The notes: generated by a model from the sequence alone, not told the origin. A DNA stretch of 16,174 bases from an uncultured Dialister sp. (GCA_934216155.1 CAKQBK010000063.1:1-16174); one strand, 5' to 3'; counted from the first letter of the stretch, positions 1-7,343 are shown. Numbers and translations are program-made.

Positions 1-103
1 CAACGCGCTGTCGCCGATCTAGCGTGGGGGTTCATAGGATCCTTCTCGCCTACCAGGGGGATACTATGCCTTTTTTGCGTGCTTGTCTTTTTCGGTAAGC
101 GGC
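1..103. other. Unassigned sequence at window edge
   Basis: No open reading frame with a ribosome site and no RNA gene is recognisable here. The stretch is more GC-rich than the AT-rich DNA that follows and may be the end of a feature lying outside the window. Nothing further can be supported. Confidence 0.4.
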
Positions 104-212
104 AGATGGGATGATTTCTTTTGAGGTTACAGGTTGTTCAGGCAGCTAAGGTAGCTCAAGTTGCTCAGGTTGCTTGAATGTGCTGATAGACGTTAGTGCC
201 ATCAATTTTAAT
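104..212. repeat. Family A element, truncated copy (A1)
   Basis: Tandem nonamer-like units (GTTGCTCAG, GTAGCTCAA, GTTGCTTGA) follow a flank reading GATGATTTCTTTTGAGG. That flank is the reverse complement of the right flank of the copies at 6486-6685 and 13176-13375. The loop segment GAATGTGCTGATAGACGTTAG matches, in inverse orientation, the loop of the intact copy at 11273-11500. Similarity stops in the loop, so only one arm is present. The break lies about 40 bp before the DUF805 start codon. Confidence 0.7.
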
Positions 213-253
213 TATCCATCTATCCCGAAAGAAGTGAAAAACAATCGAAGCTT

Positions 254-676
254 TTGCATTTAGGGGATGGATTGAATCAACTGTTCAATAATAGAAATAC
301 AGATAAGCAGGCTATTTTAAAGGAATTGTTTTTTTCTTTTAATGGACGACTGAATCGAAAAGCTTATTGGTACAGATCGATAGTTTTATTCTTGGTATTG
401 CTTGTTTCAGCTATTATTTTAGGGGCTGCTCTCGAAATCAGTGATACCAATGTTCTTGGGTATCCGTTCGTTATAATAGCTTTTTTGGTTACGCTGTGTT
501 CCTATGTTGGTCTATGGTGTTTGTGTGTGCGTCGTATGCATGACTTGGATAAAAGTGGATGGTGGCTATTGCTATTTTGCCTTCCATTGGTGAATATATG
601 GTTGAGTATTTTGATTTGCTTTATCAAAGGAACTGAAGGGCCGAATCAGTATGGGGAAGATCCTTTGAATTTATAA
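254..676 (+). CDS. DUF805 family small membrane protein
   Basis: The 140-residue product matches the DUF805 (YhaH-like) plan. A short cytoplasmic lead contains FNGRLNRKAYW (about 30-39). Membrane segments follow at roughly 42-60, 68-92 and 102-124, with the signature RRMHDLDKSGWW at 93-104 and the C-terminal GTEGPNQYGEDP. The family sits in the cytoplasmic membrane and has no settled function. The start is uncertain: no in-frame ATG lies between the upstream stop (209-211) and the GRLNR motif. TTG at 254 is the first usable codon and has only a weak purine-rich site. The 29-residue lead before the GRLNR motif is longer than usual. A family A fragment ends just upstream and may have replaced the original promoter and start. 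The gene is more AT-rich than tatD or ftsH and stands alone. Confidence 0.75.
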   Translation: MHLGDGLNQLFNNRNTDKQAILKELFFSFNGRLNRKAYWYRSIVLFLVLLVSAIILGAALEISDTNVLGYPFVIIAFLVTLCSYVGLWCLCVRRMHDLDKSGWWLLLFCLPLVNIWLSILICFIKGTEGPNQYGEDPLNL

Positions 677-691
677 AATGGTAGTAGTGAT

Positions 692-755
692 CTAGGGAAA
701 CGCTGATTTAATCAAAGAATTATTTTAAATCATGATTAAATCAGTGTTTCCCTAG
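692..755. repeat. 23-bp inverted repeat, IS-end-like
   Basis: Arms 692-714 and 733-755 are complementary over 23 bp with one G-T pair, around an 18-bp centre. The outer ends read CTAGGGAAACGCTGATTTAA. Inverted ends with a GGGAAAC start resemble termini of some transposons, so this may be a minimal non-autonomous element or two abutting IS ends. It could also stop transcription from the gene ending at 676, although no T-run follows. The family assignment is from memory and not checked. Confidence 0.6.
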
Positions 756-940
756 TAAAAGTTGGTGTTCAAATACATAGAAATTTGTGTATTCCACAAA
801 TACCTTTGCACTATTGGTTTTAGGTTTAAATGCAAGAATACAATCCCTAAAACTTAACCTTTAAATTGCTACAAGAAAGAATCTTCATAAAAAGTGAATT
901 AACGAACAACTGTTAAATAAGGTGTTAATTTTCTAAAAAG
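756..940. other. AT-rich intergenic DNA without recognised gene
   Basis: Strongly AT-rich. A small dyad (ATTTGTG/CACAAAT, about 786-804) is the only structure seen. No open reading frame with a ribosome site was found on either strand. Confidence 0.5.
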
Positions 941-968
941 TAAGGTGTGAAAATGTTTTCACACCTTA
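941..968. promoter_or_regulatory. 28-bp near-perfect palindrome
   Basis: TAAGGTGTGAAAA (941-953) is exactly complementary to 956-968, with only TG between. A 2-nt centre is too short for a good RNA hairpin loop and no T-tract follows. A dimeric repressor site or DNA cruciform therefore fits better than a terminator. The nearest downstream transcription unit is tRNA-Gly. Confidence 0.5.
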
Positions 969-1050
969 TGATATCGTATTTTTAGACAATGATAAGAAAT
1001 GATGATGAATCATGAGATACATTCTCTTGAGGTAGCGCTTGGAAAAAGAC

Positions 1051-1079
1051 TGGAAAATTCGGAGAAAGTGTGGTATCAT
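1051..1079 (+). promoter_or_regulatory. Candidate promoter of tRNA-Gly
   Basis: TGGAAA (1051-1056), a 17-bp spacer and TATCAT (1074-1079) sit about 30 bp before the tRNA. The -10 matches consensus at 5 of 6 positions and the -35 at 4 of 6. Confidence 0.45.
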
Positions 1080-1109
1080 CTATGCATACATGAAAACTAT
1101 TTCTACCAT

Positions 1110-1183
1110 GCGGGTGTAGTTCATCGGTAGAACGCCAGCTTCCCAAGCTGGACAGGAGGGTTCGACTCCCTTCATCCGCTCCA
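1110..1183 (+). tRNA. tRNA-Gly(CCC)
   Basis: A full cloverleaf can be drawn. The acceptor GCGGGTG pairs with CATCCGC, and the D arm contains GTTCATCGGTAGAAC. The anticodon stem CCAGC/GCTGG encloses loop TTCCCAA, giving anticodon CCC. The T arm GAGGG-TTCGACT-CCCTT is present, the discriminator is T, and CCA is encoded. The tRNA reads GGG codons. It stands alone, with its own terminator, and is followed by an Rpn-type gene; tRNA genes are frequent insertion points for accessory DNA. Confidence 0.96.
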
Positions 1184-1187
1184 AAAT

Positions 1188-1216
1188 AAAAAGAGTCCGC
1201 AGGGGCTCTTTTTTAT
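1188..1216 (+). terminator. Intrinsic terminator of tRNA-Gly
   Basis: Stem AAAAAGAGTCC/GGGCTCTTTTT (11 bp with one G-U pair), loop GCAG, then a T-rich tail. It starts 4 bp after the CCA end. Confidence 0.85.
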
Positions 1217-1288
1217 TTGTTGGAAATTATGATGGGAATCGGTGTTTTTCTGGGGAAGTTCGTTTTCAAAAGTCCTATTTCTGTTATC

Positions 1289-1317
1289 TTGCTATGTACA
1301 TATTTATGATTTACAAT
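1289..1317 (+). promoter_or_regulatory. Candidate promoter of the Rpn-type gene
   Basis: TTGCTA (1289-1294), 17 bp, TACAAT (1312-1317). The same -35 hexamer and spacing occur before the TetR gene. The start codon lies 28 bp further on. Confidence 0.5.
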
Positions 1318-1345
1318 GTAAGTAAAGGTAAGGAGGCGATTTCCA

Positions 1346-2257
1346 ATGAATGAAGAGTTCTTGTTTGAGAATTTGAATGAGTACAATTACAATCCACTCA
1401 ATGATGTACTTTTCAAATTTATTTTTGGCAAGGAAGAACGGAAGCAGATCACCATTGATTTCTTAAATGCGGTGCTGAATCCTAGCTTAGGCCATATGAT
1501 CCAGGATTTGCAATTTTCCAATACAGAAATGAGCCCAGAACACGATCATGATAAATTGACTCGTCTCGACGTGGCTTGTGTCTTGGACAGTGGAGAACAG
1601 GTCGATGTGGAAGTACAAGTCGCCAATGAAAAGAATATGTCCCGCCGTACACTATATTATTGGGCTCAAATGTATTTGATGTCTTTACCAGCAGGGAAGA
1701 CCTATCGGAATTTAAAGCCTTGTATCACCATCAATTTGGTCAATTTCGGTTTTCTACCGCAAGAAGACCCCCATGCGGTGTATGGCATCTATAATTCGGA
1801 TAATGGGCATCAGCTCACCAAGGATTTAGCCATTCATTTCTTGGAAATCCCGAAATATGCCAAGCAAGAGAAAAAGCCAATTTCAGAGATGTCTAAAATG
1901 GAGCGTTGGCTGGCCTATTTTGCCAATCAATTGGATCGTAAAGGAAAGGAGGAACTCGCTATGAGTGAAGCAGCCATTCAAAATGCTATGGAAGCAGCAC
2001 GTATTTTTTTGAACAATACTGCCGAACGACGTTTATATATCAACCGTGAAATGGCTCGTATGGATCGAGAATCTCAATTAGAAGATGCCCATGAAGATGG
2101 AGTTAAGGCAGGAATCCAAAAAGGAATTATATCTAATACTATTTATAGTTTAAATAACGTAATGAGTAAACAACGTTTTTCCTTGTCAGAGGCTATGGAT
2201 CTATTGGGGGTTCCAGAAAATCTCCGAGAAGTCATTCGTAAAAAGATGGAAAAGTAG
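1346..2257 (+). CDS. Rpn family PD-(D/E)XK nuclease (putative transposase)
   Basis: The 303-residue product has the layout of the PDDEXK_2/Rpn family (recombination-promoting nuclease, often annotated 'transposase'). The N-terminal block NPLNDVLFKFIFG lies at 16-28. The catalytic core has D75 (in TRLDVAC), E89 and Q91 (in VDVEVQV), followed by RTLYYWAQMY. The C-terminal part is helical and charged, with a GVKAGIQKGI-like segment near 250-262. Family members studied in E. coli cleave DNA and raise recA-independent recombination. Their natural role is debated (mobile gene, phage defence or genome rearrangement). Start choice is firm, since AAGGAGGCGAT lies 7-10 nt ahead of the ATG. It is monocistronic with its own promoter, and its AT-richness relative to ftsH suggests acquisition. 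Confidence 0.88.
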   Translation: MNEEFLFENLNEYNYNPLNDVLFKFIFGKEERKQITIDFLNAVLNPSLGHMIQDLQFSNTEMSPEHDHDKLTRLDVACVLDSGEQVDVEVQVANEKNMSRRTLYYWAQMYLMSLPAGKTYRNLKPCITINLVNFGFLPQEDPHAVYGIYNSDNGHQLTKDLAIHFLEIPKYAKQEKKPISEMSKMERWLAYFANQLDRKGKEELAMSEAAIQNAMEAARIFLNNTAERRLYINREMARMDRESQLEDAHEDGVKAGIQKGIISNTIYSLNNVMSKQRFSLSEAMDLLGVPENLREVIRKKMEK

Positions 2258-2298
2258 ATGGCTCCATTTCATTGGTTTTATGAGAAATTATATGAACA

Positions 2299-2341
2299 AT
2301 AAAAGGCTGGTATGGAAAATCTTCTCCATGTCAGCTTTTAT
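2299..2341 (+). terminator. Probable terminator of the Rpn-type gene
   Basis: Arms 2299-2316 and 2325-2341 pair over about 17 bp with one bulged G and G-U pairs. The T-tract (CTTTTAT) is short and lies within the right arm. Confidence 0.55.
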
Positions 2342-2384
2342 CATATGGGCTGCCATGGTATAATGCCTAAGATTTTATCTCATC

Positions 2385-2475
2385 CAATTTAATTCAATTC
2401 AATTTAATTCAAAAATTGAATTGAAATCACTTAGTTTAACTCAAAAGTTGAATTGAATTGAGTTGAATTGAATTG
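2385..2475 (+). repeat. Long AATTCAATTC/GAATTGAATT inverted microsatellite
   Basis: Left arm 2385-2412 and right arm 2448-2475 pair along all 28 positions: 25 Watson-Crick pairs and three U-G pairs as plus-strand RNA. The arms themselves consist of 5/10-bp repeats of the AATTC type. A 35-nt loop (2413-2447) contains a further AATTGAATTGAA copy. The structure lies between the Rpn gene and the tatD promoter, so it could end upstream transcripts or act as a DNA structure. Confidence 0.75.
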
Positions 2476-2512
2476 AGTTACTTTTTGTGGAGACGTCAAT
2501 ATTTCTATAGAA

Positions 2513-2521
2513 TGATATAAT
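2513..2521 (+). promoter_or_regulatory. Extended -10 promoter of tatD
   Basis: TGATATAAT (TGN plus a consensus -10 at 2516-2521) lies 40 bp before the tatD start. No good -35 is seen at 17-18 bp, which is usual for extended -10 promoters. Confidence 0.5.
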
Positions 2522-2561
2522 ACAAATAGGAAATATTGTGTTTACGAGAAAGGAAATCACT

Positions 2562-3335
2562 ATGGCATATACCTATTATGATATTGGGCTCAATTTATTT
2601 ACCAAATCTTTTCCCCATCCGGAACAGATTATAGCAGATGCCCATGAGGCGGGGATTCAGTGCATTTTGACCGGTTCAGAAGCGGAGGAGAATGAGCGGG
2701 TCAATGCGTTTGTGCAGAACCACGATGTGTATGGGACCGCAGGGATTCATCCTCATAGTGCCGATGAGGCGAAGGATGCGGATGTGGCGCGGATTCGGGA
2801 GATTGTGACGTCCAATCCTCGTATCGTGGCAGTTGGTGAGACCGGGCTGGATTATGATCGGATGTACAGCAAGAAGGAAAACCAGATTCATTATTTCAAG
2901 CAGTTGATTGCTTTGGCAGAGGAATTAAAGAAGCCCATGTTTCTCCATGAACGAGATGCGGCGGAGGATTTTATTTCTTGTTTCAAAGGCCATGAAGCGA
3001 TTTGTCCATTGTCTGTGGTGCATTGTTATACCGGAAATAAGGAGACTCTAAAGACGCTCTTGGATATGGGATTCTACATCGGAATTACGGGCTGGATTTG
3101 TGATGAGCGTCGGGCCGATGATTTGCGGGAGGCGGTTTCCATTTTGCCTCTGGATCGGGTGATGATTGAAACTGATGCGCCGTATTTGACGCCTCGGGGA
3201 TTCCATTTGCCCAGGACCAATGTGCCGCAGAATATCACCTATGTGGCAGAGACCTTGGCTGGCTACATGGGCGTTTCCGTGGCAGACTTGGTGGACCATG
3301 CGAAACGGAATACAGAGGCTTTTTTCAGAATTTAG
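2562..3335 (+). CDS. tatD: TatD family metal-dependent DNase
   Basis: The 257-residue product is a TIM-barrel metallohydrolase of the TatD type. It starts with DIGLNL (7-12) instead of the DTHCHL of other subfamilies, as E. coli TatD does (DIGVNL). Metal and catalytic residues are visible: H63/H65 (GIHPH), E93 (VGETGLD), H129 (FLHERDA), H154 (VVHCYTG) and D205 (IETDAPYL). ITGWICDERR (175-184) is close to E. coli TatD. Such enzymes act as cytoplasmic 3'-5' exonucleases on single-stranded DNA or RNA in repair. ATG at 2562 is chosen over a GTG 24 bp upstream because GAAAGGA lies about 7 nt before it. The gene appears to stand alone; the family B repeat begins 18 bp after its stop. Confidence 0.93.
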   Translation: MAYTYYDIGLNLFTKSFPHPEQIIADAHEAGIQCILTGSEAEENERVNAFVQNHDVYGTAGIHPHSADEAKDADVARIREIVTSNPRIVAVGETGLDYDRMYSKKENQIHYFKQLIALAEELKKPMFLHERDAAEDFISCFKGHEAICPLSVVHCYTGNKETLKTLLDMGFYIGITGWICDERRADDLREAVSILPLDRVMIETDAPYLTPRGFHLPRTNVPQNITYVAETLAGYMGVSVADLVDHAKRNTEAFFRI

Positions 3336-3352
3336 CATATTACTCTTCTTAC

Positions 3353-3420
3353 AGTGAGGAGTTAGGAATGAGGAGTGAGGAGTGGTGGTGGCGGCGCACA
3401 GAATTTGGAAGCGCCGCAAA
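3353..3420. repeat. Family B element (B1)
   Basis: GAGGAGT/TAGGAAT heptamers run into GTGGTGGCGG. Then comes a hairpin with arms GCGGCGC (3391-3397) and GCGCCGC (3411-3417) around ACAGAATTTGGAA. The same plan recurs at 10978, 11131, 12591, 13405 and 16033. Confidence 0.75.
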
Positions 3421-3445
3421 GTATAAATCTTTTGAATGAGATGGT

Positions 3446-3554
3446 AGGTTATGAGGCTTTCATTAGAGCATAACCTTTTATAACCTATATAACCTTTTGA
3501 TAAGCGGTGACTATTATTTGTTGATATTGCGGGCGAGGCAGAATAATAACCTTT
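3446..3554. repeat. Family C element, right portion (C1)
   Basis: AGGTTATGAGGC pairs weakly with GCATAACCT. The segment ends in GCAGAATAATAACCTTT (3538-3554), the right terminal motif of the family. The left outer arm and both parS-like caps are missing. It follows directly on a family B element. Confidence 0.65.
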
Positions 3555-3593
3555 ATTTCCCCTATTTTGCATGAAATAACTAATGACGAATAA

Positions 3594-3623
3594 CTAACAA
3601 CCGCCTCCCACATGATGTATAAT
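3594..3623 (+). promoter_or_regulatory. Candidate promoter of ftsH
   Basis: CTAACA (3594-3599), an 18-bp spacer and consensus TATAAT (3618-3623). Between it and the gene lies TTGACTGAAAGTC (3631-3643), containing the dyad GACT-N3-AGTC. The same 13-mer occurs upstream of the TetR gene. Confidence 0.5.
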
Positions 3624-3677
3624 ATGATTATTGACTGAAAGTCGGTAGTGCTATTTCATAGAAAGTGAGATGAGGAT

Positions 3678-5543
3678 ATGAACGAGGTAAAAATGCCGAA
3701 GAAGCCTATATTGGCCTATTACATTTTGATTTTCTTGGCGATTTTCCTGTTCAATTCTATTTTCATGCCTATGGTGCGTGAAAATGAGGTGAAAGAGGTG
3801 GATTATTCTTCTTTCATGACCATGACGGAAGATAAGGAAATCGACAAGGTGCAGGTGGAGCAGGATAAAATTCTGTTTACTAAAAAAGGGGATAAGCAGG
3901 CGTATAAGACAGCCATCATGAATGATCCCCAGTTGGTGGAGCGTCTCCATCAGTCCGGTGCGGATTTTACTGGGCAGATTGTGGAAACCATGAATCCTGT
4001 GCTGTCGGCACTTCTTTCGTGGGTGCTGCCGCTTCTGATTTTCTTTGGTATCGGCCATTATATGAATAAGAAGCTCATGAAAAATATGGGTGGTCCCGGT
4101 GCCATGCAGTTTGGCATGGGGAAATCCAATGCAAAGGTTTTCGTGAAGCCCACCAATGGGATCAAGTTTGCCGATGTGGCTGGGGAAGATGAAGCGAAAG
4201 ACAGCTTGCAGGAAGTGGTGGAATATTTACACAATCCATCGAAGTATAAAGACATTGGTGCCAAGATGCCAAAGGGGATTCTTCTGGTAGGACCACCAGG
4301 GACTGGTAAAACCATGCTTGCCAAAGCAGTGGCTGGGGAATCGGAAGTGCCATTTTTCTCTATTTCCGGTTCTGAATTTGTAGAAATGTTTGTCGGCATG
4401 GGGGCGGCTAAGGTACGCGACTTGTTCAAACAGGCCAAGGAAAAAGCACCATGCATTGTGTTTATTGATGAAATTGATGCCATTGGTAAGAAACGTGGCG
4501 GGGCTGCTATCGGCGGCAACGATGAAAGAGAACAGACGCTGAATCAGCTCTTGACAGAAATGGATGGTTTTGAGGACAATACGGGGGTCATCATTTTGGC
4601 CGCTACGAACCGTCCGGAATCGCTGGATCCGGCCCTTACTCGTCCGGGACGCTTTGACCGCCAGGTGCCGGTGGGCCTGCCGGATTTGCAGGGCCGTATT
4701 GCTATTCTGAAAGTCCATGCCAGCAAAATCAAAACCGCACCGTCCATTGATTATGATAAGGTAGCCCGCATGGCTTCCGGTGCGTCCGGGGCAGAATTGG
4801 CAAACATTGTCAATGAAGCGGCTCTTCGGGCCGTACGGGACCATCGGAAATACGCCACACAGGAAGATATGGAAGAATCCATCGAAGTGGTTATTGCAGG
4901 GTATCAGAAGAAACATGCCATTTTGACCGATAAGGAAAAATGCATTGTTTCTTACCATGAAATCGGTCATGCCTTGGTGGCTGCCATGCAGTCCCATTCC
5001 GCTCCGGTGCAGAAAATTACCATCATTCCACGAACCAGCGGGGCGCTGGGCTATACCATGCAGGTGGACCAGGGAAACCATTACTTGATGAATAAAGAAG
5101 AAATGCTGGACCAGATCGCTACGCTGACTGGCGGCCGTGCCGCAGAAGAAGTGGTCTTTGGCACATCCACTAATGGGGCTTCCAATGACATCGAAAAAGC
5201 AACGAAACTGGCTAGGGCTATGATTACCCGCTATGGTATGAGCGATGAATTTGGCATGGTGGCTATGGAAACAGTGACCAACCAGTACTTGGGCGGCGAT
5301 ACCACCTTGGCTTGCTCCCCGGAAACCCAGGCGAGAATCGATAAGGCCGTTTCTGATTTGATTAAGAAACAACACGCCAAAGCAACGAAATTGCTCCAGG
5401 ACAATCGCCATACCTTGGATACGTTGGCACAGTATTTGTATGAAAAAGAAACCATCACGGGAGAACAGTTCATGAATATCCTGAATGGGAAAACAGAAGA
5501 ACCGGTGACCCATGAAATGCCGCACCTGAATTTGGAGAAATAG
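3678..5543 (+). CDS. ftsH: ATP-dependent zinc metalloprotease FtsH
   Basis: This 621-residue membrane-anchored AAA+ protease degrades misassembled membrane proteins and regulatory proteins as a hexamer facing the cytoplasm. Order of parts: membrane segment about 10-33, short extracytoplasmic domain about 34-106, second membrane segment about 107-128, AAA+ module, peptidase. Visible residues are Walker A GPPGTGKT (205-212), Walker B with D264/E265, arginine fingers R322 and R325 (TRPGRFD), zinc site H427-E428-x-x-H431 and third ligand D504. The C-terminal tail is short. ATG at 3678 has only a modest site (GATGAGG, very close). Another ATG at codon 6 leaves the membrane segment intact and cannot be excluded. 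The gene is monocistronic: promoter upstream and strong terminator downstream. A stand-alone ftsH without hpt, tilS or folH nearby is unlike the usual Firmicutes context. Confidence 0.97.
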   Translation: MNEVKMPKKPILAYYILIFLAIFLFNSIFMPMVRENEVKEVDYSSFMTMTEDKEIDKVQVEQDKILFTKKGDKQAYKTAIMNDPQLVERLHQSGADFTGQIVETMNPVLSALLSWVLPLLIFFGIGHYMNKKLMKNMGGPGAMQFGMGKSNAKVFVKPTNGIKFADVAGEDEAKDSLQEVVEYLHNPSKYKDIGAKMPKGILLVGPPGTGKTMLAKAVAGESEVPFFSISGSEFVEMFVGMGAAKVRDLFKQAKEKAPCIVFIDEIDAIGKKRGGAAIGGNDEREQTLNQLLTEMDGFEDNTGVIILAATNRPESLDPALTRPGRFDRQVPVGLPDLQGRIAILKVHASKIKTAPSIDYDKVARMASGASGAELANIVNEAALRAVRDHRKYATQEDMEESIEVVIAGYQKKHAILTDKEKCIVSYHEIGHALVAAMQSHSAPVQKITIIPRTSGALGYTMQVDQGNHYLMNKEEMLDQIATLTGGRAAEEVVFGTSTNGASNDIEKATKLARAMITRYGMSDEFGMVAMETVTNQYLGGDTTLACSPETQARIDKAVSDLIKKQHAKATKLLQDNRHTLDTLAQYLYEKETITGEQFMNILNGKTEEPVTHEMPHLNLEK

Positions 5544-5547
5544 TTTT

Positions 5548-5573
5548 CTCGTGACTGGTGACTCGTGACTGGG
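5548..5573. repeat. Family D heptamers (D1)
   Basis: Three to four copies of GTGACTG/GTGACTC-type heptamers start right after the ftsH stop codon and end before its terminator. Confidence 0.7.
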
Positions 5574-5579
5574 AATGGG

Positions 5580-5619
5580 AAAAGCCGTATGAGAAGAGAA
5601 ATCTTTTCATACGGCTTTT
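5580..5619 (+). terminator. Intrinsic terminator of ftsH
   Basis: Arms 5580-5597 and 5602-5619 pair over 18 bp with one G-U pair. The loop is GAAA (GNRA tetraloop) and the right arm ends in CTTTT. A very similar stem-loop lies at 9316-9360. Confidence 0.88.
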
Positions 5620-5667
5620 GCTTATTTGATGAGTAATAGCTGGTAAATATGGAGGGGAGACGCTAGT

Positions 5668-5821
5668 GGTTGCAAGTTTCTCAGGTTGCTTAGGGTTCTC
5701 AAGTTTCTCAGGTTTCTTGAATGTGCTGCTATCCGTATATCTCATTGGTCGAAGTGATGGATACGGATAGAGGCAGATTCGAGCAACCTGAGTAACGTGA
5801 GCAACCTAAGCAACTTGAGAG
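5668..5821. repeat. Family A element (A2)
   Basis: Tandem nonamers of the GTTTCTCAG/GTTGCTTAG type on the left face GCAACCTGAG/CAACTTGAG nonamers on the right, giving a long imperfect hairpin. The inner pair CTATCCGTAT/ATACGGATAG is exact. The element fills the gap between convergent ftsH and the LysE-type gene, ending 11 bp from the latter's stop codon. Confidence 0.75.
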
Positions 5822-5832
5822 TCCTGTAGTCA

Positions 5833-6468
5833 CTATAAGAACAACAATCCCACCGCAATCAGAAGCAGCAACGTGCCTTCTACTTTGTTCATGATATAAG
5901 GAAATTTTTGGTGCTTGGCGAGGCTATTTCTGAGTTTTCCCGCGCAGATGGCGTACAGGGAGAAGATGACGCCAGTTAAGAGGGAAAAGGTGAGGCCCAT
6001 GAGGCCGATTTGGATGCTGGGAGAGAAAGCGGCGTTCTTATCAATGAATTGGGGCAACAGTGCTAGAAAGAAAAGGAGCACTTTCGGATTGGAAGCATTC
6101 ATGAAAAGGCCGCGGCGATAGAGGGACCAGTTTCCTGTGTGATCGGCTGCTTCTGTTTTGAGTACAATCGGTTCTGCTTTGGCACGGAAGGCACCGTAGG
6201 ACAGATAGAGCAGGTAGGCGGCACCGCAATAGGTAAGGGCTTTGAAGGCCATGGGGGAATGTTGAATGAAAGCAGCCACACCGACCATGACAAGGAAGGT
6301 GTGCCATATAGGCCCCGTTGCCAATCCCCATGCCAGGGTAATGCCTTTCCTAGCGCCAGAGGATAAACTTTTTGTCAAAATATACATGCTGTCCGGCCCT
6401 GGGGCAATCACCAGCAGAATGGCAGCGCCGACAAAAGAAATATAGGTCATCATGTCCATCGGAATCAT
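5833..6468 (-). CDS. LysE/RhtB family amino acid exporter
   Basis: The 211-residue hydrophobic protein belongs to the LysE superfamily, whose members export amino acids such as lysine, threonine or homoserine across the cytoplasmic membrane by proton antiport. It has the hallmark APGPDSMYIL near residues 22-31, about six membrane segments and a short polar middle loop (about 95-112). ASNPKVLLFFLALLPQF is the typical second conserved block. The substrate cannot be told from sequence. The start is not certain: ATG 6468 (MIPMDMM) has a weak site, and codons 4 and 6 are also Met. It is flanked by family A elements on both sides and transcribed alone. Confidence 0.9.
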   Translation of the reverse strand: MIPMDMMTYISFVGAAILLVIAPGPDSMYILTKSLSSGARKGITLAWGLATGPIWHTFLVMVGVAAFIQHSPMAFKALTYCGAAYLLYLSYGAFRAKAEPIVLKTEAADHTGNWSLYRRGLFMNASNPKVLLFFLALLPQFIDKNAAFSPSIQIGLMGLTFSLLTGVIFSLYAICAGKLRNSLAKHQKFPYIMNKVEGTLLLLIAVGLLFL

Positions 6469-6485
6469 CTCATTTCATCAATTTC

Positions 6486-6685
6486 ATTAAATTAAGGATA
6501 AGGACTTGTGTTAGTAGGTATGATTCTGCTAGTGAAAAAGGTTCTTAAGGTTCTAAAGGTGCAAAGGGTTCTCGAATGAGCCAATGGACGCGAGCATTAT
6601 CATCTCATTCGCGTAACCTGAGAAACTTGAGCAACCTGAGAAACTTTTTCTCGAAAGAAATCATTGCATATTTCACTTAATTTAC
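6486..6685. repeat. Family A element (A3)
   Basis: Terminal inverted repeats TAAATTAAG (6488-6496) and CTTAATTTA (6676-6684) bound the element. Inside are the flank GTTAGTAGGTATGATTCTGCTAG, degenerate nonamers, the inner pair CTCGAATGAG/CTCATTCG, then regular nonamers (AACCTGAGAAACTTGAGC). The right flank is AAAGAAATCATTGCATATTTC. The same flanks occur at 11273-11500 and 13176-13375. Confidence 0.75.
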
Positions 6686-6760
6686 AATATGGTTTGTCTC
6701 ATTGGTAATAGACATAGTATAGCATAAAGATAGTTAGAAGTTGTGGATATAAAAACGGAT

Positions 6761-6980
6761 AGAGGCGTGTTTCACGTGAAACGTTGTGTGTAAAGGTTAT
6801 TATTTTGCTGCATGCTATTTCTAACATGTAACGATAACGACAAGCGACAAGGTTATGAAGGTTATAAAGGGTTATGAGATTTTCGATAGTCTCATAACCC
6901 TTTATAACCCCTTTTAACCTTGACGCTTGCGATAGAAGGACAATGTTTCACTGAAGGAATCAGCAGAATAATAACCTTTT
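6761..6980. repeat. Family C element (C2), parS-capped on the left
   Basis: GTTTCACGTGAAAC (6769-6782) is followed by AAGGTTATTATTTTGCTG (6793-6810). That motif is matched at the right end by CAGCAGAATAATAACCTT (6961-6978, 17 of 18 complementary). Inside, 6841-6879 and 6890-6929 form a stem of about 40 bp around TTTTCGATAG. No second cap is seen; GTTTCACTGAAGG at 6945-6957 may be a decayed one. Confidence 0.8.
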
Positions 6981-7019
6981 GACGAAGGGTGTGACACTAT
7001 AAAATATCCTATTTCCTTA

Positions 7020-7048
7020 TTGACAATTCCATTTCAAAAGGGTATTCT
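7020..7048 (+). promoter_or_regulatory. Promoter upstream of the permease leader
   Basis: Perfect TTGACA (7020-7025), a 17-bp spacer and TATTCT (7043-7048). Transcription would start near 7055 and cross a leader of about 400 nt, with two terminators, before the permease. The leader begins with AGCGATGCGT, which can pair with downstream ACGC and ATCGCT (about 7107-7133). A structured RNA is possible but no known riboswitch class was recognised. Confidence 0.5.
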
Positions 7049-7161
7049 TTTAGCGATGCGTGAAACTGTGAGCAGTATCTGCAAAGAGCTGTATCAAGGA
7101 AGGGGACGCGCGAGAAATTATATATCGCTTGGATTGTAATAACCGAGACGAAGGCAAAATA

Positions 7162-7194
7162 GTGACTAGTGATTGGTGACTAGTGACTGGGAAA
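7162..7194. repeat. Family D heptamers (D2)
   Basis: About four degenerate heptamers: AGTGACT, AGTGATT, GGTGACT, AGTGACT. They lie inside the presumed permease leader. Confidence 0.6.
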
Positions 7195-7266
7195 TAGGGG
7201 ATTAGGGATTGATAACTGGGAGTTTAGACTGGTTGGAATTTCTATTTCCTTTTATATGTGCGTATG

Positions 7267-7292
7267 CGTCCCGTTGGGGACGTTTTTCTTTT
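7267..7292 (+). terminator. Leader terminator 1
   Basis: CGTCCC (7267-7272), loop GTTG, GGGACG (7277-7282), then TTTTTCTTTTT. A compact stem of this kind is common in T-box leaders, but no T-box antiterminator sequence was found. Confidence 0.75.
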
Positions 7293-7306
7293 TATGGGAA
7301 AAGCAG

Positions 7307-7337
7307 GCCGTCTTCGTTTCGGAGGCGGCTCTTTTTA
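7307..7337 (+). terminator. Leader terminator 2
   Basis: GCCGTCTTCG (7307-7316) pairs with CGGAGGCGGC (7320-7329), with two G-U pairs and loop TTT, then CTCTTTTTATT. It is the second of two terminators in tandem ahead of the permease. Confidence 0.75.
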
Positions 7338-7343
7338 TTATGG

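Noticed and set aside
3048..3572. 174-codon minus frame across tatD end and repeats
   Set aside because: It crosses repeat families B and C and the tatD 3' end, so it is fortuitous.
4227..5525. 432-codon antisense frame over ftsH
   Set aside because: It mirrors the conserved FtsH codons and shows no domain or ribosome site of its own.
7056..7139. 27-codon frame starting ATGCGTGAAACT in the permease leader
   Set aside because: No suitable ribosome site and no recognisable peptide. A leader peptide cannot be excluded but is unsupported.
7020..7292. T-box riboswitch before the permease
   Set aside because: The terminator shape fits, but neither the conserved antiterminator motif (GGTGGNACCGCG type) nor a clear specifier loop was found.
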